A DNA stretch of 64,000 bases from Pasteurellaceae bacterium (GTDB lineage: Bacteria; Pseudomonadota; Gammaproteobacteria; Enterobacterales; Pasteurellaceae), in contig JAUMYT010000004.1 of assembly GCA_030528525.1 (NCBI GenBank), positions 1-64,000 on the forward strand, read 5' to 3'. The position numbers were made by a program, and so were the translations under genes. The notes beneath the pieces were generated by a model. That model saw only the letters and a program-made list of their open reading frames with translations. It searched no databases and was not told where the DNA came from. Below are positions 26,523 to 37,258 of this stretch, one piece after another; position 1 is the first letter of the stretch, and each line of letters opens with the position of its first letter.

Positions 26523-27977
26523 TTATTTGTGATCCGCAGGAAGTAAACCTTTTTTCTTCGCTTCTTCTTCCCATTGTGGTACTACGGTGCGGAGGAATTC
26601 TTCTTTTTCACGCACGCCTTTGGCAAAGTCAATGCCCATTACGGCTTGAGCTTTTTCTTTGGTTGAAATATCTGGAATTTGAATTTCTTCAGTCACGCCG
26701 TGTTTAGCGAGCACACGTGCAATTTTGGTGCGAGCATCTGCTGCTTTATCTAAACCTGTGCCGAGCATACGCAACATCACATCAGGGGCGTGCATATGTC
26801 CGCCGTGGCTAGCTGCGGAGAAGTCCCAACGCCATTGAGCATGGCGAATATCTTGCAATGCCGCTTTCATTTCGTCTTCCGTTGCACCTGCATCCCAAGC
26901 CGCTTTCGCTTCAAAGTGAGCACGCACGATTTGATCTTCTAAACGAAGCATCACATCTTTCACTTCTTTTTTGTGCGATTTTACACGCTCTTGTAGGCTC
27001 TCTTTGCTCTGTTCGTGACAGGTTTTACAAGTGAACTCAAAGTTGTCAAATGGATTGCCGATTTTGTGATCGGTATAGATTTTGCCGTCTTTGCTTTCCA
27101 CTTTTGGCATATGGCAGTCCACACAGGTTACGCCGTTTTTGCCGTGTGTACCCAGTGACCAAATTTCAAAGTCAGGGTGTTGAGCTTTCAGCATCGGGGC
27201 TTTGGAGAGGGAGTGTGTCCAATCTTTGAAGTCTAGATCATCGTAGTATTTTTCAATGCTATCAACATCCACACCGTTATCCCAAGGGAAAGTCACGGCT
27301 TTGGTTTTGCCCGCAAAATAGTATTCCACGTGGCAGTTTGCACAGACTGCAACTCGTTTGCCGTCTTTGTCTAATTGATCGAACTTCCAACCAATATCTT
27401 CTAATGGACGCAACACGTGTGGACGAGCAACACGTAAAGCGGCTTTACCGCTTTTGAATTCGTCTGAGGTGGTGTCGTGGCAGTCAGCACAGCCGATTGA
27501 GTTCACGATTTCTGCCCCATATTTTGCCCATTTCTCACCGAAATAGCCGTCTTCGCCTTTTTCGGCAATTAAACGAGCCACATCAGGGCCTTTACACGTC
27601 CAACACGCCATTGGCTGTGGGCCATCATCGGCGTGTTTTGGGGCTCCCGTACGCAAAATATTACGCACATCCACAATAGAGTAATAGTGACCACGTGGTT
27701 TGTTATAGGCGTGAGAGAACAGATAGCCACCCCAAAGCACGACTAAGCGGGGATCTTCTTCCAAGGCATCATCAATTTTTTCGGACTCTTTTGTTGATTT
27801 CCAAGACTCATATTGCAACGGATAGAGCTCAGCAAATTTATGGTTTGCCGACTCAATTTTTAAGTTTGGATTTGGACCTTCGTATTTGTCTGGCACGCCA
27901 GCCCAAGCAGATAAACACCCCAACATCGCCATTGTTGCTACAAGGCTATTTCTTAACGTATTGCTCACTCGTTTCAC
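26523..27977 (-). CDS. nrfA: cytochrome c nitrite reductase, pentaheme
   Basis: Periplasmic enzyme that reduces nitrite to ammonium with six electrons from NrfB. The catalytic heme has lysine as ligand (CWTCK, about residue 125), and four normal CXXCH sites follow: CADCH, CANCH, CVDCH, CKTCH. Calcium and active-site regions are also in place. The start is most likely GTG at 27977, with GGGAGG five bases upstream; it gives a signal peptide [18 protein letters not shown] ... SAWA. Longer frames to 28028 lack a ribosome binding site. First gene of nrfABCD, controlled from the gap to yidC. Confidence 0.96.
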   Translation of the reverse strand: MKRVSNTLRNSLVATMAMLGCLSAWAGVPDKYEGPNPNLKIESANHKFAELYPLQYESWKSTKESEKIDDALEEDPRLVVLWGGYLFSHAYNKPRGHYYSIVDVRNILRTGAPKHADDGPQPMACWTCKGPDVARLIAEKGEDGYFGEKWAKYGAEIVNSIGCADCHDTTSDEFKSGKAALRVARPHVLRPLEDIGWKFDQLDKDGKRVAVCANCHVEYYFAGKTKAVTFPWDNGVDVDSIEKYYDDLDFKDWTHSLSKAPMLKAQHPDFEIWSLGTHGKNGVTCVDCHMPKVESKDGKIYTDHKIGNPFDNFEFTCKTCHEQSKESLQERVKSHKKEVKDVMLRLEDQIVRAHFEAKAAWDAGATEDEMKAALQDIRHAQWRWDFSAASHGGHMHAPDVMLRMLGTGLDKAADARTKIARVLAKHGVTEEIQIPDISTKEKAQAVMGIDFAKGVREKEEFLRTVVPQWEEEAKKKGLLPADHK

Positions 27978-28104
27978 GAGAGCCTCCCACATAATAATAA
28001 AAATGAAACTATTTCTTATTGAAAACAATAAGATAAAACTATTGAAACGATTGGCAGATTAATCAAAAAAATGGGCGTTCGCCAGTAAATAAATTCAGCC
28101 TCTA

Positions 28105-28118
28105 TTGAACTAAATCAA
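28105..28118. promoter_or_regulatory. FNR box of the nrf operon
   Basis: TTGAACTAAATCAA matches the FNR consensus TTGAT-N4-ATCAA at nine of ten fixed positions. It lies 127 bases upstream of the nrfA start, in keeping with anaerobic induction of nitrite respiration. Confidence 0.75.
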
Positions 28119-28244
28119 ATTTATCGAGAAAAAAATAGCACAACACAACATGGTTTATCTAAGCCAAGTCAAAGTTGAATAAAAAAACCACAAAGGATAA
28201 CACGCTGTGACACATCATCGTCATTTCATCAAGAGAGGAGATTT

Positions 28245-28276
28245 AACAAAATCTGAATTTTTCTTCCCCCCTTGTA
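28245..28276 (-). repeat. uptake-signal-like repeat, variant A
   Basis: Minus-strand reading ACAAGGGGGGAAGAAAAA, then TTCAGATTTTG; the tail is shortened. It lies upstream of yidC. Confidence 0.65.
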
Positions 28277-28370
28277 AGCGAAAGGTTGCAAAAGTCGGTT
28301 GGCGAGTTTGGCAACCTATATTAGAATATCGACTTTTCTATCTTCTATCCTTTTAACAAGAGAACTTAAA

Positions 28371-30008
28371 ATGAACTCAAACCGTAGTTTACTGATTATG
28401 GGTTTATTGCTGGTGTCGTTTTTGATCTTTACCCAATGGCAACAGGATTTCGACCCTGAAATCCAAGCCCAAAAACAAGCCTTGCAACAGCAACAAACTC
28501 AGCAAGCCCAATCAGGCGATGTGCCTGCATCTTCAAATGCCAATGCCCCAATTAACGAGCAAAGCACTCAAGGCAAAACCATTATCGTGGAAAGTGATGT
28601 GTTACGCTTAACGGTGGATACGCTTGGTGGCGATGTGGTGGATTCTGACTTATTGAAATTCAATGCGGAATTAGACTCCAACACGCCATTTGAATTGCTA
28701 CAAAACAATGGCAAATTGCAATATATCGCACAAAGTGGCTTAGTTGGTAAAAACGGTATCGACACCAACGCTGGACGTGCGCAATATCAAGTGTCTGCCG
28801 ACAAATTCGTGTTAGCAGACGGACAAGATGAACTCAATGTGCCGTTAGTGTTGGAAAAAGATGGCGTGGTGTACACCAAAACCTTTACCTTAAAACGTGG
28901 CAGCTACGACATCGGCGTGAACTATACGATTAAAAATAACACCGCAGAAACGGTGGAAGTTCAGCCGTACGGACAAATCAAACATAGCTTAATCGAAAGC
29001 TCAGGTAACTTCGCAATGCCGACCTACACTGGCGGTGCGTACTCATCTTCAGAAGTGAACTATAAAAAATACGGCTTCGATGAGATGGCAAAAGCGAACT
29101 TGTCGATTGACACCAAAGCAGGCTGGGCAGCAATTTTACAGCACTATTTCGTATCAGCGTGGATCCCAAATCAAGATGCGGAAAATAACCTTTACACTCG
29201 CACCTCAAACGGCGTGGGCACTATCGGTTATCGTGGCCCAATCACACAAATTGCCCCAAATTCTGAAGGCACAATCAAAAGCAATCTGTGGACAGGTCCG
29301 AAAGATCAAGAAGCAATGGCAAAAGCCGCAGAACACTTCGATTTAACCGTGGATTACGGCTGGGCGTGGTTTATCGCCAAACCGCTTTTCTGGTTGCTGA
29401 CCAACATTCAAAAACTCGTGTCAAACTGGGGTTTAGCGATTATCTGTGTGACGATTGTGGTCAAAACCATTTTATATCCGCTGACCAAAGCCCAATACAC
29501 CTCAATGGCGAAAATGCGTATGTTGCAACCACGCATTCAAGAAATGCGTGAGCGTTTCGGCGACGACCGCCAACGTATGAGCCAAGAGATGATGAAACTC
29601 TACAAAGAAGAAAAAGTGAACCCAATGGGCGGCTGCTTGCCGTTATTGTTGCAAATGCCGATTTTCATTGCGTTGTACTGGACCTTTATGGAAGCGGTGG
29701 AACTTCGCCACGCCCCATTCTTTGGCTGGATTCAAGACTTGTCAGCACAAGACCCGTACTACATTTTCCCACTGTTAATGGGGGCGTCAATGTTCCTGTT
29801 ACAGAAAATGTCGCCAAGCCCTGTGACTGATCCAATGCAACAAAAAGTAATGAACTTTATGCCTGTGATGTTTACCGTATTCTTCTTATGGTTCCCATCA
29901 GGCTTGGTGCTTTACTGGCTAACCTCTAACTTGATTACGATTGCTCAGCAATGGCTAATTTATCGTAGTTTAGAGAAAAAAGGCTTACACACTCGTGTGA
30001 AAAAATAA
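28371..30008 (+). CDS. yidC: membrane protein insertase YidC
   Basis: Inner-membrane insertase and chaperone of 545 residues that works alone or with SecYEG. An N-terminal span ([19 protein letters not shown]) is followed by a large periplasmic domain and by the conserved insertase core with spans and [35 protein letters not shown] and a basic tail. The start at 28371 (ATGAACTCAAACCG) fits the family; the frame is open upstream to 28299. Unlike in many relatives, rnpA and rpmH are not next to it here; tRNA genes follow. Confidence 0.97.
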   Translation: MNSNRSLLIMGLLLVSFLIFTQWQQDFDPEIQAQKQALQQQQTQQAQSGDVPASSNANAPINEQSTQGKTIIVESDVLRLTVDTLGGDVVDSDLLKFNAELDSNTPFELLQNNGKLQYIAQSGLVGKNGIDTNAGRAQYQVSADKFVLADGQDELNVPLVLEKDGVVYTKTFTLKRGSYDIGVNYTIKNNTAETVEVQPYGQIKHSLIESSGNFAMPTYTGGAYSSSEVNYKKYGFDEMAKANLSIDTKAGWAAILQHYFVSAWIPNQDAENNLYTRTSNGVGTIGYRGPITQIAPNSEGTIKSNLWTGPKDQEAMAKAAEHFDLTVDYGWAWFIAKPLFWLLTNIQKLVSNWGLAIICVTIVVKTILYPLTKAQYTSMAKMRMLQPRIQEMRERFGDDRQRMSQEMMKLYKEEKVNPMGGCLPLLLQMPIFIALYWTFMEAVELRHAPFFGWIQDLSAQDPYYIFPLLMGASMFLLQKMSPSPVTDPMQQKVMNFMPVMFTVFFLWFPSGLVLYWLTSNLITIAQQWLIYRSLEKKGLHTRVKK

Positions 30009-30028
30009 GCCCTGAATAAAATACGCTA

Positions 30029-30066
30029 AACGCCAACGTAGGTAATTTTTACGTTGGCGTTTTTTA
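30029..30066 (+). terminator. intrinsic terminator of yidC
   Basis: AACGCCAACGTA / TACGTTGGCGTT stem with a nine-base loop and TTTTTATT. Confidence 0.9.
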
Positions 30067-30114
30067 TTACTGACTCAAATTATCTTAATGATACGTTTTA
30101 ACAGGAAAAGCAGT

Positions 30115-30151
30115 ACAAGGGGGCGAGAAAACGTGATTTTTTGCAAAATTT
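30115..30151 (+). repeat. uptake-signal-like repeat, variant A, near-consensus
   Basis: ACAAGGGGGCGAGAAAACGTGA, then TTTTTTGCAAAATTT. It lies between yidC and the tRNA cluster. Confidence 0.85.
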
Positions 30152-30244
30152 AAAGAGAATAGATGAAAGGTATATCTGAAATAAATATATAGCTTAAAAC
30201 ACTATGTAAAATTTGAATTGCTGGAAAAGTAATTGGAAATAAAA

Positions 30245-30321
30245 TGGCGCACCCGAGAGGATTCGAACCTCTGACCGCTCGGTTCGTAGCCGAGTACTCT
30301 ATCCAGCTGAGCTACGGGTGC
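30245..30321 (-). tRNA. tRNA-Arg (ACG), second copy in the transcript
   Basis: A 77-base cloverleaf: acceptor GCACCCG / CGGGTGC, anticodon loop CTACGAA with ACG, T arm GGTTCGAATCC, encoded CCA. The mature sequence appears the same as the copy at 30407. Confidence 0.97.
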
Positions 30322-30406
30322 GTATTGAATTGACGATGAATTTACTTATCTCTGCATAGTATTGTTTAAACAATCGCAACCATTTATTTGGATAGGGTAA
30401 GATAAA

Positions 30407-30483
30407 TGGCGCACCCGAGAGGATTCGAACCTCTGACCGCTCGGTTCGTAGCCGAGTACTCTATCCAGCTGAGCTACGGGTGC
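30407..30483 (-). tRNA. tRNA-Arg (ACG), first copy
   Basis: A 77-base cloverleaf: same acceptor stem GCACCCG / CGGGTGC and ACG anticodon as the copy at 30245. Only 85 bases lie between the two genes. Confidence 0.97.
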
Positions 30484-30496
30484 GTGATAAAGTAAA

Positions 30497-30590
30497 TGGC
30501 GGTGAGAGAGGGATTCGAACCCTCGATGGAGTTTTTGACCCCATACTCCCTTAGCAGGGGAGCGCCTTCAGCCTGCTCGGCCATCTCACC
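30497..30590 (-). tRNA. tRNA-Ser (GCT)
   Basis: A long-variable-arm tRNA of 94 bases: acceptor GGTGAGA / TCTCACC, anticodon loop CTGCTAA with GCT, long variable arm, T arm GGGTTCGAATCCC, CCA encoded. First gene of the Ser-Arg-Arg transcript. Confidence 0.97.
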
Positions 30591-30613
30591 ACTCACTGTG
30601 TCTGTGGGCGTGC

Positions 30614-30641
30614 ATATTACTAGGTTCTGAAAATATGTCAA
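30614..30641 (-). promoter_or_regulatory. promoter of the tRNA-Ser-Arg-Arg operon
   Basis: Minus-strand TTGACA (30641-30636) and TAATAT (30619-30614), 16 bases apart, followed by the GC-rich discriminator GCACGCCC. Confidence 0.8.
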
Positions 30642-30711
30642 ACGCTTTTTTACGAAAAACGCACACTTGGCTAGATCCTAGTCAATATGGCGTTTTTTCC
30701 AACTTTTCTAC

Positions 30712-30740
30712 GAAAAAGGCAACGAATTTCATTGCCTTAT
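30712..30740 (-). terminator. terminator of yajQ
   Basis: TAAGGCAA / TTGCCTTTTT stem with a nine-base loop and T-run on the minus strand, just after the yajQ stop codon. Confidence 0.85.
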
Positions 30741-30746
30741 CCTTCA

Positions 30747-32115
<1,369 letters not shown>

Positions 32116-32234
32116 TTCACTCCAAAAAAAACGTGTGTGGATAATAAGAAAATAATCTTCGCCTGTCTATGCTACTTTTCTTGTTCATTGGATATTTACA
32201 AGCTAAAATCCCACCTCCGATTTGTGGAGAAAAT

Positions 32235-32888
32235 ATGCAAAAAGTCAGCGATAAAATGTGGCGAATCATTGTGCTTGTGGGGATTATGGGGCTATGCCTG
32301 ATGACAGCAAGTATTATTTTAACAGGGATTAAACATTTTAAGATTGGTTCGCAGTTGGCAAGCAGTAATCAAGTGTCGAACTTGTCGCACCTGCTCGTCC
32401 GCCAACAAGCAAACTTGTTTTCGTTAATGTTAGTGAAAAATGTTGGCAATGATGAGCTTGTCGATGCCTTGAATGCCTTTGCCAAAGAAGACTTTGTGAT
32501 TGATGCACATATTTATTCGCCCAATGGGGTGGTACTGGCACAAAGTCGTCACGCTTTGCCCTTTACACCATTAAACAACGCAATGGCAAATACTCAACAA
32601 ATTGTAGAGCCTATTTTGGCACAGCAAGATTTGATCGGCTTTTTGCGAGTCACTTTTGATACTCAATATGGACAAACCACGCAACACAAAGTGAACGAGT
32701 TATTTCATTTACTCTATGGGCAGTTAGTGATTCTGTTCTTGGCAGGTGGTTTATTTGCCAGCTGTTTTTACTATTTTAATCGCCGAAAAGGACAAGTTTT
32801 GCACAATGCTTCGCCAATGTTAAACACCGAACGAAAAAGCCAAAGCCAGCGTTTCCACTCACGTCGCCGTGCTTTTGGGCGTAAATGA
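32235..32888 (+). CDS. ytjB: YtjB/Smp family membrane protein
   Basis: Protein of 217 residues anchored by an N-terminal span (IIVLVGIMGLCLMTASIIL), with a periplasmic part, and a second span (LVILFLAGGLFASCFYYF) before a basic cytoplasmic tail (RRRAFGRK). In E. coli the same gene is divergent from serB, which supports the call. The family has been linked to haemolysin effects, but no mechanism is clear. Start at 32235 chosen as the first ATG of the family N-terminus; the frame is open to 32169. Confidence 0.85.
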   Translation: MQKVSDKMWRIIVLVGIMGLCLMTASIILTGIKHFKIGSQLASSNQVSNLSHLLVRQQANLFSLMLVKNVGNDELVDALNAFAKEDFVIDAHIYSPNGVVLAQSRHALPFTPLNNAMANTQQIVEPILAQQDLIGFLRVTFDTQYGQTTQHKVNELFHLLYGQLVILFLAGGLFASCFYYFNRRKGQVLHNASPMLNTERKSQSQRFHSRRRAFGRK

Positions 32889-32916
32889 TTGTAATTCGGG
32901 CAACTCAAGGTATAAT
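32889..32916 (+). promoter_or_regulatory. promoter of infA
   Basis: TTGTAA and TATAAT with a 16-base spacer, 59 bases upstream of the infA start. Confidence 0.75.
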
Positions 32917-32950
32917 AACCGCCGTTTTGCCGAATGGCACTCAGTATTAA

Positions 32951-33193
<243 letters not shown>

Positions 33194-33220
33194 GCAGATA
33201 TTATTAAAATAATCCCGTTA

Positions 33221-33258
33221 AAAATGGCTTAAAACGAGCAGTTTTAAGCCATTTTTTT
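33221..33258 (+). terminator. terminator of infA
   Basis: AAAATGGCTTAAAAC / GTTTTAAGCCATTTT stem with seven T residues. It also lies downstream of parE on the other strand. Confidence 0.92.
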
Positions 33259-33275
33259 CGGTGTAATACCTCGCT

Positions 33276-35186
33276 CTAGGCAACTAACTCTGCTTCATTT
33301 CCCCGATCTTGCAACCATTTTTTGCGATCTTCGGCACGTTTTTTAGCAAGTAACATATCCATTAGCTCAAAGGTATCTTGTGGATTTTCTTCTTTTTCCA
33401 CCAGATCTTCCAATGTGAGCTGTACCAAACGGCGAGTGTCTGGATTCATTGTGGTTTCTCGAAGCTGACTTGGATTCATTTCGCCCAAACCTTTGAAACG
33501 TTGTACATTCGGCTTGCCTTTTTTCTTGGCTAAATGTGCCAAAATGGCTTCTTTTTCATTTTCATCTAAGGCGTAATGCACTTCGTCTTTGCCAATATCA
33601 ATCCGATAAAGCGGCGGCATCGCTACATAAACGTGTCCATTGCGGATGAGATTTGGGAAATGGCGTAAGAACAAGGCACAGAGTAATGTGGCGATATGTA
33701 AGCCATCTGAATCTGCATCGGCAAGAATACAAATTTTGCCGTAACGCAGTTGGCTTAAATCATCGTTATCGGGGTCAATGCCCATTGCCACCGCAATATC
33801 GTGGACTTCCGTAGACGCCAGCACTTGATCGGGCGAGACTTCCCACGTATTCAGAATTTTGCCACGTAATGGCAAAATCGCTTGGAACTCTTTATCTCGA
33901 GCCTGTTTGGCAGAACCACCTGCAGAGTCACCTTCCACCAAAAATAGCTCGGTACGGCTTAAATCTTGCGAAATGCAGTCCGCTAATTTGCCGGGTAGTG
34001 CAGGGCCACTCACCAATTTTTTCCGCACCACTTTTTTCTCTGCTCGTAAACGGTGTTGAGCGGAGCTGATCGCCATTTCCGCTAGTTGCTGCCCTGTTTG
34101 CACATTTTGGTTCAGCCATAAACTAAAACTGTCTTTGACTGCATTTTCCACATAGCTTGCTGCTTGGCGAGAAGACAACCGCTCTTTCGTTTGCCCTGCA
34201 AATTGCGGTTCCTGCATTTTGAGCGACAGCACATAAGCACAGCGATTCCATACATCATCTGCCGCCAATTTCACGCCACGTGGCAGTAAATTGTGAATAT
34301 CACAGAAATCATTCATTGCTTTAAATAAGCCTTGGCGTAAGCCATTGACGTGCGTACCGCCTTGCGAAGTTGGGATCAGGTTCACATAACTTTCACTGAT
34401 TAACTCGCCTTCGGGCAACCAACTCAATGCCCAGCTGACCACTTCCGTTTCCCCTTGAATTTCGCCCACAAAAGCGGGATTAGGCAGATATTCATTATTG
34501 CCGAGCGCTTCCGTCAAATAGTCGGTCAAACCATCTTCGTAGTACCAAGTGGTTTCCGTTTGGTTGATATGATCGGTAAAATTGATCGTCAATTTCGGGC
34601 AAAGTACCGCCTTAGCTCGCAATAAATGACGTAAACGGCTGACGGAAAATCTCGGCGAATCGAAATATTTTTCATCTGGATAGAATCGCACCGCCGTCCC
34701 TGTTTGGCGTTTCGGACAAGTGCCGACCACTTGCAATTCTTCGACTTTCACGCCGTCTTCAAAGGCGATACGATACACTTGTCCGCCCCGTTTGATTTGA
34801 ATATCGACTCGTTTGGATAACGCATTGACCACCGAAATCCCCACGCCGTGCAAGCCACCTGAGAAGGAATAGTTTTTGTTGGAAAATTTTCCGCCTGCGT
34901 GCAGTTTGGTCAGAATCAGCTCCACGCCAGAGATTTTCTCGGTGGAGTGAATATCCACGGGCATTCCCCGACCATTGTCGATCACTTCAAGCGAGTTGTC
35001 GGCGTGCAAAATCACATCAATCTGATTAGCAAAGCCTGATAACGCTTCGTCCACGCTATTATCGATTACTTCTTGCCCCAAATGGTTTGGGCGAGTGGTA
35101 TCGGTGTACATTCCTGGGCGATGTTTAACGGGGTCGAGATCTTTGAGCACGGTAATTTCATCCGCACCGTAGCGTTGTTCAGACAT
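33276..35186 (-). CDS. parE: DNA topoisomerase IV subunit B
   Basis: ATPase subunit of the decatenating type II topoisomerase. The 636-residue protein has the GHKL ATPase motifs VIDNSVDEALSG and DNGRGMPVDI, GGLHGVGISVVNALS, and the TOPRIM motifs FLVEGDSAGGSAKQARD and LADADSDGLH, typical of ParE rather than GyrB by length. Start at 35186 (MSEQRYGADEITVL) chosen because of the AAAGAGAAAG upstream; the frame is open further to 35231. parC is not in this window. Confidence 0.97.
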   Translation of the reverse strand: MSEQRYGADEITVLKDLDPVKHRPGMYTDTTRPNHLGQEVIDNSVDEALSGFANQIDVILHADNSLEVIDNGRGMPVDIHSTEKISGVELILTKLHAGGKFSNKNYSFSGGLHGVGISVVNALSKRVDIQIKRGGQVYRIAFEDGVKVEELQVVGTCPKRQTGTAVRFYPDEKYFDSPRFSVSRLRHLLRAKAVLCPKLTINFTDHINQTETTWYYEDGLTDYLTEALGNNEYLPNPAFVGEIQGETEVVSWALSWLPEGELISESYVNLIPTSQGGTHVNGLRQGLFKAMNDFCDIHNLLPRGVKLAADDVWNRCAYVLSLKMQEPQFAGQTKERLSSRQAASYVENAVKDSFSLWLNQNVQTGQQLAEMAISSAQHRLRAEKKVVRKKLVSGPALPGKLADCISQDLSRTELFLVEGDSAGGSAKQARDKEFQAILPLRGKILNTWEVSPDQVLASTEVHDIAVAMGIDPDNDDLSQLRYGKICILADADSDGLHIATLLCALFLRHFPNLIRNGHVYVAMPPLYRIDIGKDEVHYALDENEKEAILAHLAKKKGKPNVQRFKGLGEMNPSQLRETTMNPDTRRLVQLTLEDLVEKEENPQDTFELMDMLLAKKRAEDRKKWLQDRGNEAELVA

Positions 35187-35274
35187 TGGCTTTCTCTTTG
35201 GCAAATAGGTGGACATAAAAACAGCCGTCAATTCTACCCAATTCGCCCTTTAGGCTCAACCGAAATTGCGGATT

Positions 35275-35308
35275 TGCAAGGGGGGAAAAACTTTCATAAT
35301 TTTATAAA
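35275..35308 (+). repeat. uptake-signal-like repeat, degenerate tail
   Basis: TGCAAGGGGGGAAAAACTT, then CATAATTTTATAAA. It overlaps the end of the IstB relic, just upstream of parE. Confidence 0.5.
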
Positions 35309-35470
35309 ATCGGTATGATTACCTTGCTCAGCCGCTTGTAATCCCAATGTAGTCGCAAGAAGATGGGTTTTCCTTGTCCCTAGCCCACCAACTAAAATCA
35401 CATTGCGTTTAGACTGAATATACTCTCTACTGAGTACATTGACCATCGCGGTTAATTTGAGTTTTTTGGG
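35294..35470 (-). pseudogene. relic of an IS21-family istB helper ATPase gene
   Basis: A short minus-strand frame of about 58 codons. It reads SKRNVILVGGLGTRKTHL, then ATTLGLQAAEQGNHTDF, then a stop. This matches the P-loop region of IstB (normally G-P-x-G-T-G-K-T-H), with the P-loop degraded to GLGTRKTH. Both the N- and C-terminal parts of the protein are missing, and no inverted repeats or istA are visible. It is therefore the remnant of a former insertion sequence. Confidence 0.7.
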
Positions 35471-35507
35471 ATAGTCGGCTCAGTTAAAATTGCCAAGGCA
35501 TGAGTGA

Positions 35508-35534
35508 ATTTTTGCCAAGATCTGCCCCCTTGCA
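35508..35534 (-). repeat. uptake-signal-like repeat in the P-ATPase relic, variant B
   Basis: Minus-strand reading TGCAAGGGGGCAGATCTTGG, then CAAAAAT. Confidence 0.6.
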
Positions 35535-35615
35535 ATGTGTCGCATCTGCAAGTGATCAAAGGGCAGGGAATTCTCGCATACATTGACGGACAAGAAGTGC
35601 GAGTCGGCAAGGCAG

Positions 35616-35652
35616 ATTTTGCAAAAACGCTCGATTTCTCTCCCCCTTGTGA
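35616..35652 (-). repeat. uptake-signal-like repeat in the P-ATPase relic, variant A
   Basis: Minus-strand reading ACAAGGGGGAGAGAAATC, spacer GAGCGT, TTTTGCAAAAT. Read in the plus-strand frame as DFAKTLDFSPPC. Confidence 0.75.
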
Positions 35653-36084
35653 CCGCGTTGGCACGCAACTTTTTGTGGCGGTTGGTGGCAAAACCGTGGG
35701 GGTGATTTATCTACAAGACCAGCTCCGCCCAGAAAGTGCAAGGCTCATTAAACTGTGGCAAACACAAGGTTACCGTTGTGTCATACTCACGGGTGATCGT
35801 CAAGCCACAGCTGCATTTTATGCGGAACAACTTGGAGTAAAGCACGTTATTGCCGACGTTCTGCCAGAACAAAAAAGCCGAGAAAATCGCCCAACTGCAA
35901 GCCGAAGGGCGAAATATGCAACAGAGTCTTTTCGGGATATTCATTTACAATTTACAACTTAGTCAGCATTCCTATTGTGGCAGGATTACTCTATCCATTG
36001 ACTGGTTGACTCCTTAACCCGATGATTTCCACAATCGCAATGGTGTTATCGTCCATCAGAGTCGTGTGGAGTAATCAGCGGTTG

Positions 36085-37014
36085 TTACGCTGAAATCGCT
36101 AATAAATCAGGTAAAGAAGCAAAACTTTCCGATTTAACGGTGTTATGAAAATCATCAATAAAGGCTAAGGTTTTATCCGATTCTCTCATCGCACCGTATA
36201 AATTGCTATATAAGCCTTTCGGCGTGATTTTACGGGCGACGACATAACCTCGCTCCAAATAGGGTTTAACTGCCCAGTAAGGTAAGGCTGCTACGCCGCG
36301 TCTACTGGCAACCAGTTGAATAATCGCTATCGTGAGCTCGCTAGTACGACGAGCTGGATTAATACCCGCTGGTCGCAAGACTTTGCGAAGCAAATCAAGC
36401 ATATCATCTGGCACTGGATAATGAATGAGTGTTTCCTCACGAAAATCCTCCGCCTCCCAGATCTTTTTGCTAGCAAGTGGATGATCTTTCGAACAAATCG
36501 CCACCATCTCATAAGCAAAAAGTGGACGATAATAAATGCCTGGTGTTTCTTCCATTTCTGATACCACCGCCCAATCTGCACGGTGAGAAAGTAGCAAGCC
36601 CACAGGATCCGTGTGAAAACCTGACACAATATCTAATTCTACCATTGTCCAACTTTGGCGGAAGTGATCCATCGCTGGCATCAACCAATCAAAACAGGTG
36701 TGACATTCCACCGCAATGCGCAGTTCGCCCAGCTCACCTTGTTTTACGCGTGCTAAATCTAATTCAGCCTCAATAATTTTGGGCAAAATTTCATAACCTA
36801 ATTTTACCAAACGCTCACCCGCTAAAGTAAAACGAACAGGCTGTGTTTTCCGTTCAAATAACGGCATATCATACTGTTCCTCCAATAATTTAATTTGATG
36901 GGATAACGCTGATTGTGTTAAGTGAATGCGTTTTGCTGCCAATGAAACACTTCCACACTCTTTTAATGCCAGTAACGTTTTTAAATGGCGAATATCTAAA
37001 AAAATAGGCTTCAT
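36085..37014 (-). CDS. metR: LysR-type transcriptional regulator MetR
   Basis: Methionine/homocysteine-responsive LysR regulator of 309 residues. The N-terminal winged HTH (LKTLLALKECGSVSLAAKRIHLTQSALSHQIK, in pieces LKTLLALKECGS and HLTQSALSHQIK) is followed by the effector domain with ELRIAVECHTCFDWLMPAM, a MetR-type mark. It probably activates metE or metH, which are not in this window. No convincing TGAA-N5-TTCA box is visible in the short gap to rfbB, and it converges on the P-ATPase relic. Confidence 0.9.
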   Translation of the reverse strand: MKPIFLDIRHLKTLLALKECGSVSLAAKRIHLTQSALSHQIKLLEEQYDMPLFERKTQPVRFTLAGERLVKLGYEILPKIIEAELDLARVKQGELGELRIAVECHTCFDWLMPAMDHFRQSWTMVELDIVSGFHTDPVGLLLSHRADWAVVSEMEETPGIYYRPLFAYEMVAICSKDHPLASKKIWEAEDFREETLIHYPVPDDMLDLLRKVLRPAGINPARRTSELTIAIIQLVASRRGVAALPYWAVKPYLERGYVVARKITPKGLYSNLYGAMRESDKTLAFIDDFHNTVKSESFASLPDLLAISA

Positions 37015-37258
37015 AAAATAACCAGTTTCTAACTAATAAGATTATGCTATATCCTACTGGACAACGAAGCAAGTAGATACTCTTTTTTTATAAATCGTTG
37101 CTAAAGGCACTCTTTTTTAAACTGACATAAGAAGTAGAGTTCACTTGCAACCCCTCTCTGTATGACGTCACACCTATAAGAAACTTTTCTAGCCATTTAA
37201 CCAAGGGACTTCTCGCAAAAGTTTGCTACAATAACCGAAAATTTTTCTTGGAACAGCA

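Larger units (their letters stand above)
27978..28370. other. 393-base divergent intergenic region, nrfA-yidC
   Basis: Holds the nrf promoter region with an FNR box at 28105-28118, a possible yidC promoter region, and an uptake-signal-like repeat at 28245-28276. I see no open frame with a ribosome binding site here apart from an upstream extension of yidC. Confidence 0.7.
35480..36091 (+). pseudogene. relic of a copper-type P-type ATPase gene
   Basis: Fragments of a P1B-type heavy-metal ATPase. First, GQGILAYIDGQEVRVGKADFA and LRPESARLIKLWQTQGYRCV, then ILTGDRQATAAFYAEQLG, from the nucleotide-binding and phosphorylation domain. Then, in another frame, AEKIAQLQAEGRN, and after a gap, LFGIFIYN. 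Last, LLYPLTG-stop-LLNPMISTIAMVLSS from the final membrane spans. The lesions are a frameshift near 35872, loss of the GDGxNDxP hinge region, another frameshift near 35965, and a stop at about 36006. The N-terminal metal-binding domain, spans 1-6 and the DKTGT site are absent. Two dispersed repeats lie inside. Confidence 0.8.

Noticed and set aside
37015..37258. A MetR or MetJ site between metR and rfbB
   Set aside because: TGACGTCA is present but does not form the tandem 8-mers of MetJ, and no TGAA-N5-TTCA box is seen.
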